NCBI GenBank assembly: GCA_030867875.1
Contig: JAOWCC010001501.1
Location: forward strand, 22,255,036 to 22,319,035
Reading direction: 5' to 3'
Length of the DNA: 64,000 nt
Source: Actinernus sp. WN-2022
Lineage: Eukaryota > Cnidaria > Anthozoa > Actiniaria > Actinernidae
Below the pieces are notes generated by a model. The model was not told the origin of the DNA, did not search any database, and was given only the letters and a program-made list of their open reading frames with translations. A program made the position numbers and the translations under genes. Each line of letters opens with the position of its first letter. The stretch's first letter is position 1. Positions 12,401 through 24,604 of this stretch are shown piece after piece.

Positions 12401-15400
12401 GGCTAAGCAGCTAATGCAGCTGTTTATTTTTAGGAGTCTTGTATTTTTTGGGAGCCTTTAGGTGAGGCAATTAAATGCATATGACATGTATCAGGGTTCG
12501 AAATTCATTTTCAAAGGAACAAGCAAAAAGTTGCTTGCGGGTTTGAAACCTACATGTACAAGCAAAACCACTCATCAACAAGCTAAAAACTAAAACATGT
12601 TTTAATGTGCCTGGTGCCTAATACAAGCATAAAAATGCCACTTCATTTATTTTCTACCAGCAAATCGGTAAATTGACTCGCGTTTTGCCAGTTTGCTTGT
12701 GCGAATTTCGAACCCTGTGTATTGACAGATTGAAGTAAAAATTACCATATTTATAGGTGGGCCGGACGGGCACTGATAATTAAGGTGACTAATAAGTTCT
12801 TTATTATAAATCTGCCAAAAAAATGCAATATGTGGCGCACAGGAAACGATACATTCACCAACAGCTGGATCAAATTTCAAGAAAATCAAACAAATTCTTC
12901 TTGATCAAAAGGCCATGTAAAAATATTCCTCAGTCAAAATTTTTGTTTCTTCCTTTGATATGTCAAAGTATTTTGGAAAAAAGGTTTTCCAATTAACAGA
13001 TTTCACCTCCCATACCCCTCCCTGTGAAAGGGAGATTATACTCTGTGAACCGAGTATAAAAATATTTTACTAACTTATCTACGTTATCACATTACAATTA
13101 CTATAAAAAAAATATTAATTGTACATTGAGATCAGAGTTTTCGTTTACTTAAGGTTACCGGATACCTTCAAAACGAAAAAGATGGGAAAATATTTTTTTC
13201 GTACAGAAATGTAGTTTTAGTAGTAGTGTCTCATATACCAAAAACTGAGTTGAATAAAAAATAATGTTGACGGAGAAATACCAAAAGGAAGTTTTTGACC
13301 GGAAGTAAAAGGTTCCGTTTGATTGACAGCAGATCAATAAACACTTGACAAGTGCTCACTCGCCCATAACGACGGTGTGAAGAAAGCTGGCGCATATAAT
13401 ATTAAATTTATTTCATATATTATTTCATATACATATTAAATTCATGTTTACATTTATTGAGAAACGTTTTTCCACACGATTCCATAATTCCATCGGTTGT
13501 TGGCCTTATGCCTTCAAAAAAGCAACAGGATGCCCTTAGATTGGAAAACAAAGAAAAAAGAAAAGCAAAACAAGGCCGAACAATGCATACGACTACAAAG
13601 CCAAATAGGAGTCCTCGTAAAACCCGACAAGGGTTCGTATTTTCACTTTCAGACAGAGTGCCGAGTGGCCCACATCTGAAAGAAGAAGAATTGATAGGAG
13701 CCAGCCGACAGAATATTTGTTTCCAAGAACGTAAAGTCTGACGGTAACTCTGAATCGCTTGAAACCAACACCACGATCTTAGCTCACTATTGCCGTGCTG
13801 TTTCAGCCGCCTGCAAATCGCTGTCTCTACTAACTATGCTGGCAGTCAAGGCGTCTCTAGGTGTTCACCTTGGCTTTGTCCCTTGCTTTGTCTTTCTCAT
13901 TTTTCAAGTCACAAGAAATTAACTAGAACAACCAGCTTTATTAACATTTTCTCGATGCGGCGCGTAGCTCTGATCGGAAATCAACATTGGCGGGGAAATC
14001 TTGACAGATAGTTGAATTGTGATGAGAAATGATTGGCCAAGAGCTCGCTAATTGTTGAAGAGGCGGGGCTTCAGATTCACACACGACAGACGGCTAGATT
14101 TTCTAAAATGCTATTTTCTACGCTTTCGATTTTCAACCAAAATAGATTGTTTTTAAAGCTCCCACTCAAGAGGAATTAAGTCGATTTGTTTGAAATTTTC
14201 ACAAAATGTCAATTGATATCTCCGCTGCCAAACCTGTATCGGGGAATTGGAAAAATTCTAAAAATAGAGCTCTTGACGGCATTTTCCGCAAATCTACTCT
14301 GATTATTTTTCGCCTTTTCACGGAGAGCATGAGAACTTTTGAACTAAATCGAATTTTGAAATTCCCCGACACGGTTTTGTAATACGATTCCTCTGAAATG
14401 TGACAAAGCAAACAGATTTTAAAACTTTTAAAACTTTTCGGAGTCGGAGCTTCTGAAAGCCATCTCACTAGAACCGAGAAACGGGATCGTGGAAAATTCG
14501 AGATTTCCAAAGAACTCAAAACTTTTTATGTATTCTTGTAGCCAATTTTATAAGCTTTAAAATGATACATGGATGATTTATCTACGATGTTTCCTCGAGG
14601 CGCTACATAATTTAGACTGGAAACGCACCCTGAAGGTATTCGGTAACCTTAACAGCAGTGTGGGCTACTAATATAATAAGTAATTTATATAGCGCCATTT
14701 CCACTGAATGTGCAATGGTGCTTTACATCACTTACTAATGGTTCTAAAATAGACTAAAATGTTAACCCACCCCCTAAAATAGTAAACATTATTTAATATG
14801 TAAAAAGGGAATTACAATAATTAATATTCACATAGCACTAATTGTACCGGTAAGATATATTTACAATAAAATGTTAAAAAGCTTCTTAAAAAGAAAAGTT
14901 TTAACTCTACTCCTAAAAATATTCATTGACTTATATTGGCATCCATAATGTCTTGTGGTAGTGAGTTCCATAAGGTAGGAGCAGAGAAACTGAGAATGAC
15001 CTTGCACTGTATGTCTTGAGGTTGTGTTTTGGAACTTTAAGTAAGTAAATTCTTACCAACAAATTTAAAGAACAAAATGGTACTGTACAAAAGGATCTAA
15101 GAGTTCACTAATGTATGATATGGAGCAGTATTGTTAAGAGCCTTAAATGTAAGTAATAAATTTTATATTAAAGATTATTCTTTGCCTCACAGGTTATTAG
15201 CCAGTGTAGGTCTCTAGATTACTGCTACTAGTTCGGAAATAAGTTAGTTTTGAGCACTGATTATAATTTCAAATTAGACCTGAAAACCCCTAAGGGGAGG
15301 ATGTAATAAATAGAGTACAGTGTATTTAGTAATGCATGATTTGGCATATGGTGATTTTATAAACAATTTACTAATATTACTGAATCAATTTTATTGCCCA

Positions 15401-18400
15401 ATAAGGCGAGGAGATTGACTGAGAGGCAAATATCCGCACATGTAAAGCTGTCATATTTTTTACATGTGTTCACTGACAGATACAATATTCCTCAGTGGTA
15501 GAAATCCTCACTTGTAAAACACTAGTTTATTGTTTATATTAGTATGATAAAAACCCAATAAATTTGGTGTTATCTGTTACACAGACTGAAAAGAACATCC
15601 GTGAATATAATGAGACAGCAAGAAAATTGAAGCTAATTCCAGTGACAGCTGAGAATGCATGTGGGTTGGACTTTGAACTGCACTTTAATCCTCTGAGTAA
15701 ACAACCTGGCATGGAAATGAAAAGGCACTTCAAGGAAGCTATCAAGGTAAGGATTGTAATGTTTGACCAAGAGCACATTACTATCCTAAAGAGCATTCTT
15801 TGTGGACCTCGTTGTTTACATTTTGTCTCATTAGCATATTTAGACATTCATCCCATAAACAAACAAGTACCATTTACTGGAAAGAGGATATCAAAGTTAC
15901 CTTGGCTAGTTATTATCTGATGACAAAGTTTAAATAGAAAATGTTGGAAATACGAATCAACCCCAACTTTATTTAAACTGCAAAATGTACATGTATGACC
16001 TCTTCCTCCTAAATAAAATGTAATCAGTCATGCAGTTATAGGAATTATTAGTCAGAATAATTATGCAAGCTTTATGCGTTATCAATTGAAACCCCAATCC
16101 CTGAGGATAGGTGGGATTTGATTTGAAAAAGACCCCAATCTAAGAAAACCCCACCCCCTGGGGCACTTTATGCAGTCAAATGGGGCCAAATCCCCATACC
16201 ACCTCTAGATCAATTTTCTTTCTTGTCTTTATACAGTTATGTATTTTCATAGCACTAAAACTAACGTGAATACTGTATTCAGTCACGGATAAGCCGCACC
16301 CCGAGTTTAGAAGCTTGATTTTAGGGGGGGGGGGGGGAGTTTTTTGAAGAATATCAAACGTACATTGTAACCTTCATCGGACTTTCAAACTGGAGAAAAC
16401 TCCAATCTGTAATTTCAGCTCTGAAATAGTAATAAACTTCATGTCTACATACTTAGATACATGACCTATCTTTCCATAGTATTTGTTTACTGAGATCTGT
16501 TCATTCGGGTCACTTTTTAGATCGAGTTTTACATGTCAACCAAACCAACAGCGTGCTCACGTTTGTCCGTAGCTTAGTAACCAGGCATCAGCTGTTGGAA
16601 AAGAGAAAAATGGACACTAGAAGTTTTGTTTTCGCTGAACAAAGTTTGCTTCCGTTGATACATGTATCATATCTGGAAACCATCTATCAAAAAAAAAACT
16701 AGTTACTCAGAGAGGTGGAAGATCAGTTCGACAAATTTGCTGTGAAAGTTTTGAACAGTGATGACACAGTGGGCCATTTACCACGGGAATACTCAAGGAT
16801 AGCGTGGTATTTTCTAGCTCGTGGAGGAACTATAACCATCAAAGTAACAGGCCAATGACAACACTGCAACAACTGAACAAGCTTTGTGGTGTTAATAAAA
16901 AAAAATTATTTGACAATTTTAATTTATGTAAATTTACGGAACCTTTGCAGATGTTCTCGCAGATAAGCTGCACCCCCGCTTTCAACAAAGATTTTGGGTA
17001 AAAAGGTGTGGCTTATCCGTGAGTTCATACGGTATGCTATCTGAGGCTTGATTATTGAAACATAACACAATACTGGTGTGGATGTACCTGCAACAGTAAT
17101 ACTGGCCAACAGGTAGGCTCTGGGTGAACTCCCGGTTAAGTCCCCAGTACAGAAACCGAAGAGGTGAAAGCCAGCGAATTCCCCACCTAGCGGGGATGAA
17201 TGTGGTGGTGAATACGAGGTAAATACCCCCTTCACCCCGGTCATGCCCGGTTTTTTTTTTTTGGGGGGGGGGGGGGGGGGGTTACATTGACTGGTGCATA
17301 AGGTAGGAGCAGAAACTGAGAATGACCTTGCACTGTATGTCTTGAGGTTGTGTTTTGGAACTTTAAGTAAATTAAGTAAATTTCAACAAAGATTTTGGGT
17401 AAAAAGGTGTGGCTTATCCGTGAGTTCATATGGTATGCTATCTGAGGCTTGATTATTGAAAGCTCTTGTGTTTAATGAAGCATAACACAATACTGGTGTG
17501 GATGTACCTGCAACACGCCTGTTCACATACTAGCATGGATGGACATTTGAAAGACTGTTCAACTATGGATAGTTTGCTTGCAGGTTTCACTACTGCCAAT
17601 TCAAATCTGTAAAACAAAGTGGGAGAAAATAATTTTATTTCACGGATTTTGATGTTTAAGCCAATGAGGTGGACAAATGAAATAATATGGAATTATCACC
17701 TTTCTGCATTCCTTTGTGGTTGGACTGCCTAGTTCATAGCCAAACCTTTACTTAAAACATTGTTTGGCAACTAAAACTTAAGTAAGCTACTAACATTTTG
17801 CTGGTGACTTAGGATTATTTTTAATTTCAAGGCCCTATACACTAGCCTAATTCACTGATGTTTACTTTTTTATAGAATAACTTGGTCAAACTAAGACAGC
17901 AAATATGTGAGAAAACCCGACAAATTCAATCACAGATTATCACTGAAGAGGAAGCCCTAGATCAGGTAATCCATAATGTGTTCTTTTGTATTTTTGTGTC
18001 CAGATTAACCCAAGCCAAAAAATGATGTTCTATTTAGTCCAAGTAAATGAGGGGGTGATAAATTTGCTATAAAAAATACCTAGCAATTTGATTGCTCTCA
18101 GTGTGTCTCCCATGATAATCACTGCATTGTACCGTTGGCCTCATGACACTACTATCATTACAGAACTGTTCCTTTTCTGGCACTATAAAAATAAAAGGGT
18201 GCTATGGAAAATGGAAGAGCTTAATTGTAAAGTGAAAGTGCAAAGCTGCCTTTCATTTAGACCTAGCTAGACCTAGCTGTGTTCCACAAAATAAATGCTA
18301 AAAACAAATTAAAATTATAATACAATATATTATAATGTCTCTTATGAAAAAGTAAAAACAAATGAATTAATCACTGACCGATAATTGATCTTTAAATCTG

Positions 18401-21400
18401 CTAGAGATTTCGTCCTGATTTACATAATTTTTTGCTTCGATTTTCTCTGCCAAAGTAAGTCTTATCGCCAAAATAACTGAAAACATGACTCTCTACATCT
18501 AGACGTTTGATAAGTGGGATACAAAATTTGTGTCTGTGCTTTATGGGAATTGCAAACTCTTGCTTTCAGCTCAAGTTTGTAAATCCCATAAAGCACAACC
18601 ACTCAATTTGTATCTATTACTTCTAAAACTCATGAGGAAAAAAACAAAAGAAATTGTATTGAGTGTAACTTATAAATGTGATCTATAGAACTGGTCTCAT
18701 TTACATAAACTTTAACTTTGATTTCCTTGGCCAAAATAAGTCATATCACCAAAATAACTGAACAACATGACGTAATTTGTAAAATTGGAGTCTGTGTTGT
18801 ATCGGAGATATAGATCCTTTCAGAAGCGGCTCAATCGGGTCTATATCTACTGATACAACGCAGCCTCTCATTTTATAAAATAGTACATATTATTTCATTC
18901 TTATCATGCATACACACACTGTCTGGTGTCTCACGTTAGGTTACTGACATGGTGAATGAGAGACGGGAGGAAGCAGCTGCACTTGAAGCCAAGCTTACAG
19001 CATTTGAAAAAGAGTTTGAATGGAAAAAGGAGGTATATTATACTAACCCTAGACATAATAACTTATACTATTGTCAGCTACAATGCAATGTTCTTGCTTT
19101 TAGTTATTCACTCTACGTACGTACAATCCGCGTATGGAACACATTACCTGAGCATGTGATCAATGCTCCATCATTACCACTATTTAATATTGCTATTAGA
19201 CCTGCGATCAAGACAATGAAGATGCCTCCATATCTTAGGCACTTATAAGCTGACTATATAATATACTTCAGCAATTATTATTTATTTGCGTGTTTATTTA
19301 TCACCTCCGTTATTGCACCTGCACATTATTGTTGTCATTAGTTTTATCCTTTTATACACCTTCCAGTATTAGTGTAAACTAAATAGGAATTAAATATCTA
19401 AGATCTAAGATCACTGTTTGATGTCATTTAAACAGGGCATTTCAAAAAAGGTTTTAAACATGCAACAGGGTAAAGTGAATTGTTGTGATAATATTGTTGG
19501 AGAGGTGTGTTTTAAACAAAGCATATAACTTTACAGATTGAATATAAATATAAATCAGAGTAAGTAAACCCTCAGGCAGATTGGTAGGCTATTTCTTTCA
19601 CATTCATTTTGCCATCGGCCTTCGGCAATTTGCTGAATTATCTTCCAAATAACAGAAGACATAGTAGTCACTTAGGCCAAATTGTCCGAAAGAAATGTTG
19701 GTACATTCAATAAAATAATATTTTATTTGCTTACAATTTGTATTTGTTCAAGAAATAAACAAAAATTGGCCGGTCAATTTTGCATCCAGCTTGCCATGTG
19801 TGCTGGGCCATCCTGAGCCTCTAAATGTCCTGAACCAAACACCTCGTAGGACAATAATTTATGTCCCCAAGCAATATTTTTTTTAGCAGAAACACTGATC
19901 CATGGCAATTCCTACACTTGGCCATGCTGGCCCTTTTGAACCCTTATTTGAAGGTGAATAATTTATTACTTCTAATCATCAGGTTTAACATTTAATAGAA
20001 GTTAAAATTATTGATTATGTGAGCTAGGAGGAAAGAATTTTATTTCTTACATAAATCAAATAAGTACTTTTTAACAACTAAAACTGTGACAAAAAATGAA
20101 TCAATCACTGTTTCTGGGAAACCCCCACACTTCACCCTAACCTTTAATGGTTAATCATTTAAGGGAGGGGTGGGTGGGTGGGTAGTTTCCCATAAACCAG
20201 GATTGAGCCCTCAATCACTGTTTCTGGGAAACCCCCACACTTCACCCTAACCTTTAATGGTTAATCATTCAAGGGAGGGGTGGGTGGGTAGTTTCCCATA
20301 AACCAGGATTGAGCCCTCAATCACTGTTTCTGGGAAACCCCCACACTTCACCCTAACCTTTAATGGTTAATAATTTAAGGGAGGGGTGGGTGGGTAGTTT
20401 CCCATAAACCAGGATTGAGCCCTCAATCACTGTTTCTGGGAAACCCCCACACTTCACCCTAACCTTTAATGGTTAATCATTCAAGGGAGGGGTGGGTGGG
20501 TAGTTTCCCATAAACCAGGATTGAGCCCTCAATCACTGTTTCTGGGAAACCCCCACACTTCACCCTAACCTTTAATGGTTAATAATTTAAGGGAGGGGTG
20601 GGTGGGTAGTTTCCCATAAACCAGGATTGAGCCCTCAATCACTGTTTCTGGGAAACCCCACACTTCACCCTAACCTTTAATGGTTAATCATTCAAGGGAG
20701 GGGTGGGTGGGTAGTTTCCCATAAACCAGGATTGAGCCCTCAATCACTGTTTCTGGGAAACCCCCACACTTCACCCTAACCTTTAATGGTTAATAATTTA
20801 AGGGAGGGGTGGGTGGGTAGTTTCCCATAAACCAGGATTGAGCCCTCAATCACTGTTTCTGGGAAACCCCCACACTTCACCCTAACCTTTAATGGTTAAT
20901 CATTTAAGGGAGGGGTGGGTGGGTAGTTTCCCATAAACCAGGATTGAGCCCTAAATCACTGTTTCTGGGAAACCCCCACACTTCACCCTAACCTTTAATG
21001 GTTAATAATTTAAGGGAGGGGTGGGTGGGTAGTTTCCCATAAACCAGGATTGAGCCCTCAATCACTGTTTCTGGGAAACCCCCACACTTCACCCTAACCT
21101 TTAATGGTTAATCATTCAAGGGAGGGGTGGGTGGGTAGTTTCCCATAAACCAGGATTGAGCCCTCAATCACTGTTTCTGGGAAACCCCCACACTTCACCC
21201 TAAACTTTAATGGTTAATAATTTAAGGGAGGGGTGGGTGGGTAGTTTCCCATAAACCAGGATTGAGCCCTCAATCACTGTTTCTGGGAAACCCCCACACT
21301 TCACCCTAACCTTTAATGGTTAATCATTTAAGGGAGGGGTGGGTGGGTAGTTTCCCATAAACCAGGATTGAGCCCTCAATCACTGTTTCTGGAAACCCCC

Positions 21401-24400
21401 ACACTTCACCCTAACCTTTAATGGTTAATCATTCAAGGGAGGGGTGGGTGGGTAGTTTCCCATAAACCAGGATTGAGCCCTCAATCACTGTTTCTGGGAA
21501 ACCCCCACACTTCACCCTAACCTTTAATGGTTAATCATTCAAGGGAGGGGTGGGTGGGTAGTTTCCCATAAACCAGGATTGAGCCCTCAATCACTGTTTC
21601 TGGGAAACCCCCACACTTCACCCTAACCTTTAATGGTTAATAATTTAAGGGAGGGGTGGGTGGGTAGTTTCCCATAAACCAGGATTGAGCCCTCAATCAC
21701 TGTTTCTGGGAAACCCCCACACTTCACCCTAACCTTTAATGGTTAATCATTCAAGGGAGGGGTGGGTGGGTAGTTTCCCATAAACCAGGATTGAGCCCTC
21801 AATCACTGTTTCTGGGAAACCCCCACACTTCACCCTAACCTTTAATGGTTAATAATTTAAGGGAGGGGTGGGTGGGTAGTTTCCCATAAACCAGGATTGA
21901 GCCCTCAATCACTGTTTCTGGGAAACCCCCACACTTCACCCTAACCTTTAATGGTTAATCATTCAAGGGAGGGGTGGGTGGGTAGTTTCCCATAAACCAG
22001 GATTGAGCCCTCAATCACTGTTTCTGGGAAACCCCCACACTTCACCCTAACCTTTAATGGTTAATCATTCAAGGGAGGGGTGGGTGGGTAGTTTCCCATA
22101 AACCAGGATTGAGCCCTCAATCACTGTTTCTGGGAAACCCCCACACTTCACCCTAACCTTTAATGGTTAATCATTCAAGGGAGGGGTGGGTGGGTAGTTT
22201 CCCATAAACCAGGATTGAGCCCTCAATCACTGTTTCTGGTAAACCCCCACACTTCACCCTAACCTTTAATGGTTAATCATTCAAGGGAGGGGTGGGTGGG
22301 TAGTTTCCCATAAACCAGGATTGAGCCCTCAATCACTGTTTCTGGGAAACCCCCACACTTCACCCTAACCTTTAATGGTTAATCATTTAAGGGAGGGGTG
22401 GGTGGGTAGTTTCCCATAAACCAGGATTGAGCCCTCAATCACTGTTTCTGGTAAACCCCCACACTTCACCCTAACCTTTAATGGTTAATCATTCAAGGGA
22501 GGGGTGGGTGGGTAGTTTCCCATAAACCAGGATTGAGCCCTCAATCACTGTTTCTGGTAAACCCCCACACTTCACCCTAACCTTTAATGGTTAATCATTC
22601 AAGGGAGGGGTGGGTGGGTAGTTTCCCAGAAACTGGGATTGATCCAAAAAATTGTGTGCTAAACCAATGCTATGCTTAATGTTGTGTCAGGTTATGTCCA
22701 AGGAATACCAGAAAGTCTCAGGAGAATGTCAAAAGCAAGAGGCCAAGGTGTTGAACACGAAGCAGCAAATACAAGCAGGAGCAGAGAAAAAGGAACAGCA
22801 ACTACAAGAAACCAAAGAATGGTATGAATTATACATCATCATTATAATTTATTAATAAATCATGCATGGGAAGCTCTCTTGGTGCATGGGGTATCCATCA
22901 TTTTTTTTTTGTGTATCGTCTATTTTTCTAACAGCTATTATTTTCAAATGGCTCAGTTTTCTATTGTCCTTTCAGGGAAATATAGCACATAACTCCTAAC
23001 TAATTAAATAATATTATGCTGGGGGAATATATTTTCACCTAGGGGGAAATATATTCCTCCTGCATATTTAATTAGCTACACATGGGGTTGTATGGCATAT
23101 TCCAAGCTATTCTGTTATCTTTCCCTTCGTTTATAGTTGAGAATTTGCTAATAAAAATAAGACCAATGAAGAAATTTCCATTTTTTCCAGTGTATTTCCA
23201 GTGTACTTGTTAATGAGAAAACTGAGCCATTGTAAATAATATTAAGCATTTTGTTAGCCTGAAACGAGGGGATGTGATTAGTCCCCTCGGGTTCCAGAAC
23301 CCGTGGGGACTATATCACATAACCCCTCGTTTCAGGCCAATAACCGCTACTTATTGTATTAGTTTGTAGTGTTTCTTGTGCCGTATGTGCAGGTAACACC
23401 GCTGCCCACCATTGCCAGGGTTTGCTGTGCAATTATCTAATGGCAATTGTGTCTGATTAAAGACTTTCTATCGCTTCTGTAAATTCAGTATTTTCATCTT
23501 CAATAATTACCATAAAATCCTGCTTATGAGCCCTGAGCTTATTATACAGCTTGGTAAGGGCTTTCAAACATTTCAATTGAACTCTTAAATAATTCTTGGT
23601 CTAGCAACAGGAAAAACAAGTAGATGTTTAAAAATTGCAGAGAAACTGAACTTCATATTTCAAATTGTGGAGGGAAATCCATGTACAAATTAAATTACTT
23701 TTATGTCCAGCAAAACTTCATGGTCAACTCAAAAGAGCTACATGTTTAAAGCCATTAATTTTATTCTGCCAAACAGTTGCTAAAATAATTAAACTGGTGA
23801 TTTCTCTTTGCTGCTTATTAGGGCAGATGCGAAGCTTGCTGAAATGGATAAATCAAGAAGTGAATATGAAGACTTCCTAATGGAGGCTTGTAAACTTGTG
23901 ATGGAACACAAGACACTCATACAGGTAACATCAAATAGTGCTAGTCACACACCCAGTTATGAGGGGAATTGAAAAGTAGGGACTGCAGACTCTTTCTGAA
24001 GTTTTGTACTGACTGTGCAGGGCTCGACCGACTAACAGTTACCCTGTCACCAGTGGAAAGTAAAATCTATCAAAAGCTGAAGAATATTATTTACTCATTT
24101 TTTAAACATTTGAATTGCATCTAGTGAAAACTCACATAACTTTAAATGACGAAAATTCAACGTGGGGAACATTTAAAAATTGAAAGCTTCTTGGTTATTG
24201 TTTTGTACTCTTCTGATTGGACCAAATGTTTTCACACAAAAGGAAAGTAGTTTTAAAACACAGTTTTAGTGGATTTGATTTCAGAAGTTTATCATTTAAG
24301 CATTGATGAGTTGTCAGTATGAAAACAAAAAATTCTAGTGTAGGGAAAGGAAATTGTATCTTCAATCATAGAATCGTGCCTACCTCTTGCACAGACCATC

Positions 24401-24604
24401 ACTTAATATACTCATCACCGGATTTGATAGGGGTTTAAAAGTATTCTAATGTTCAAGTCAACAACTATTTAGTCTTAAAATTTGAAACCTCAACAGAATC
24501 GCATTGCAGAACTGGAAAAGCTTGCTGCCTTGGATCTTGAAGAGATACAGAACTTGGAAGTGCCTGGGATATCAATACCATTACCAGATGACGAGCAAAC
24601 ATAA
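9401..24604 (+). CDS. NDC80: NDC80 (HEC1) kinetochore protein, C-terminal half, nine exons
   Basis: Phase-consistent coding exons are 9401-9495, 10124-10167, 12199-12360, 15585-15746, 17876-17965, 18940-19032, 22691-22821, 23822-23924 and 24497-24604 (TAA stop). Together they encode about 328 residues of mostly coiled coil. They can be lined up with vertebrate NDC80 from about residue 330: ITQENTHLQ; then SDVERLKREKQEL; the loop-region signature ARKLKLIPVTAENACGLDFE followed by FNPLSK; then the long C-terminal coil ending IPLPDDEQT. NDC80 dimerises with NUF2 and joins SPC24/SPC25 through this C-terminal part; the microtubule-binding calponin-homology domain should be encoded left of the window. 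Introns are filled with repeats, including the 106-bp satellite. No frameshift or premature stop is seen. No clear AATAAA was found just after the stop. Confidence 0.93.
9853..10050. mobile_element. Foldback MITE in NDC80 intron
   Basis: Arms of about 60-70 bp: TCAAATATCAACTCTACATC... on the left and its near reverse complement on the right, both containing the palindrome-mate TTTCTGGGTTTGAATG. The spacer is short and non-coding. Confidence 0.8.
10225..10460. repeat. Dispersed repeat copy A
   Basis: The stretch with AATCACTGACCGATAA... GATTTACATAAACTTTCGCTTTGATTTTC ... GCCAAAATAACTGAAAACATG recurs at about 18362-18500 and, more degenerate, at about 18690-18775, so it is a dispersed intronic repeat. 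Unknown family. Confidence 0.7.
10585..10990. repeat. Duplicated and inverted AT-rich segment
   Basis: 'CTAAAAAGCC(C/T)(A/G)CGGAGGG(G/A)TTTGA' with following sequence appears twice (about 10590 and 10755). After it, CTTTATATAAAGATT and its partner form short inverted arms. No gene. Confidence 0.6.
12083..12119. repeat. T21-G16 homopolymer junction
   Basis: A pure T run passes directly into a pure G run, followed by GGTTG. The same arrangement occurs at 17251-17281 and 40308-40341. Confidence 0.95.
13149..14652. mobile_element. TTAA-flanked TIR element (about 1.5 kb)
   Basis: TTAA at both edges, then GGTTACCGGATACCTTCA on the left and its near-perfect inverse (TGAAGGTATTCGGTAACC) on the right. 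TTAA target duplications are typical of piggyBac and Kolobok elements. An open stretch of 94 codons (13457-13741) is lysine-rich but not recognisable. No transposase was found, so it is probably non-autonomous. It lies in an NDC80 intron. Confidence 0.72.
14665..15340. repeat. Interspersed repeat of unknown family
   Basis: Begins with AATTTATATAGCGCCATTT and GTGCTTTACATCAC, a string common in invertebrate repeats, and continues in AT-rich non-coding sequence. About 75 bp (14967-15045, around GAATGACCTTGCACTGTATG) is repeated at 17297-17372. Confidence 0.5.
16271..17033. mobile_element. TA-flanked TIR element carrying a HIRAN-like fragment
   Basis: The left end TA-CTGTATTCAGTCACGGATAAGCCGCACC is matched in inverted orientation by the right end (…GTGTGGCTTATCCGTGAGTTCATACGG-TA). 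The first bases resemble the CCGTATTTAC end of the element at 40835-41699. The interior includes a G14 run at 16324-16337 and a coding remnant at 16713-16858. TA duplication suggests a Tc1/mariner-type mover. Confidence 0.7.
16713..16858 (+). pseudogene. HIRAN-like domain fragment inside a TIR element
   Basis: One frame reads EVEDQFDKFAVKVLNSDDTV then GHLPREYSRIAWYFLARGG then TITIKVTGQ and a stop. The pattern D.FAV.V......VGH.P......FL..GG.I...VTG matches the HIRAN domain, a DNA 3'-end-binding module known from HLTF. About 48 codons remain and no start or full domain is visible. It lies in an NDC80 intron and is not part of NDC80. Confidence 0.6.
17100..17520. repeat. Mosaic of duplicated repeat pieces around a T12-G19 tract
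   Basis: After the homopolymer tract at 17251-17281, 17297-17372 copies 14967-15045, and 17383-17515 copies 16979-17094 with a 20-bp addition. The 17110-17245 part ('CCCCACCTAGCGGGGATGAA') is not matched elsewhere in the window. Confidence 0.8.
18362..18880. repeat. Dispersed repeat copies B and C
   Basis: Two further copies of the 10225-10460 repeat. The 18540-18600 part forms an inverted pair around 'GCAAACTCTTGCTTTCAGCTC', and 18800-18860 forms another around 'TGTATCGGAGATATAGA'. Confidence 0.65.
19040..19412 (+). mobile_element. LINE 3' fragment (C-terminus only)
   Basis: One frame reads YSLYVRTIRVWNTLPEHVIN then APSLPLFNIAI and ends PPYLRHL-stop at about 19248. This is the post-RT C-terminus typical of Jockey/CR1-like LINEs ('RT..WN.LP...V.A.SL..F'). 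The 3' end shows short AGATCTAAGATC repeats. It begins only a few bases after the donor of NDC80 exon 18940-19032. Confidence 0.8.
20101..22642. repeat. 106-bp satellite/minisatellite array, about 24 copies
   Basis: Unit starts TCAATCACTGTTTCTGGGAA and ends with its imperfect inverse ...GTTTCCCATAAACCAGGATTGA plus GCCC, so each unit is itself a foldback sequence. Copies are nearly identical and differ mainly at a central site (AATCATTC, AATAATTT or AATCATTT before AAGGG), with partial alternation of types. The final copy ends in GTTTCCCAGAAACTGGGATTGA, a better mate to the first arm. A dispersed relative lies at 42478-42605. The array is in the NDC80 intron between 19032 and 22691. Confidence 0.97.
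23257..23337. repeat. Hairpin-forming foldback
   Basis: GCCTGAAACGAGGGGATGTG pairs with the inverse CACATAACCCCTCGTTTCAGGC; a second stem pairs CCCCTCGGGTT with the AACCCGTGGGG side. It is an 81-bp near-complete hairpin in an NDC80 intron. Confidence 0.8.

Noticed and set aside
13457..13741. 94-codon lysine-rich ORF
   Set aside because: No recognisable domain, no splice context, and it lies inside a TTAA-flanked non-autonomous element.
20101..22642. CRISPR-like array
   Set aside because: Units are contiguous 106-bp repeats with no unique spacers, in an animal intron.
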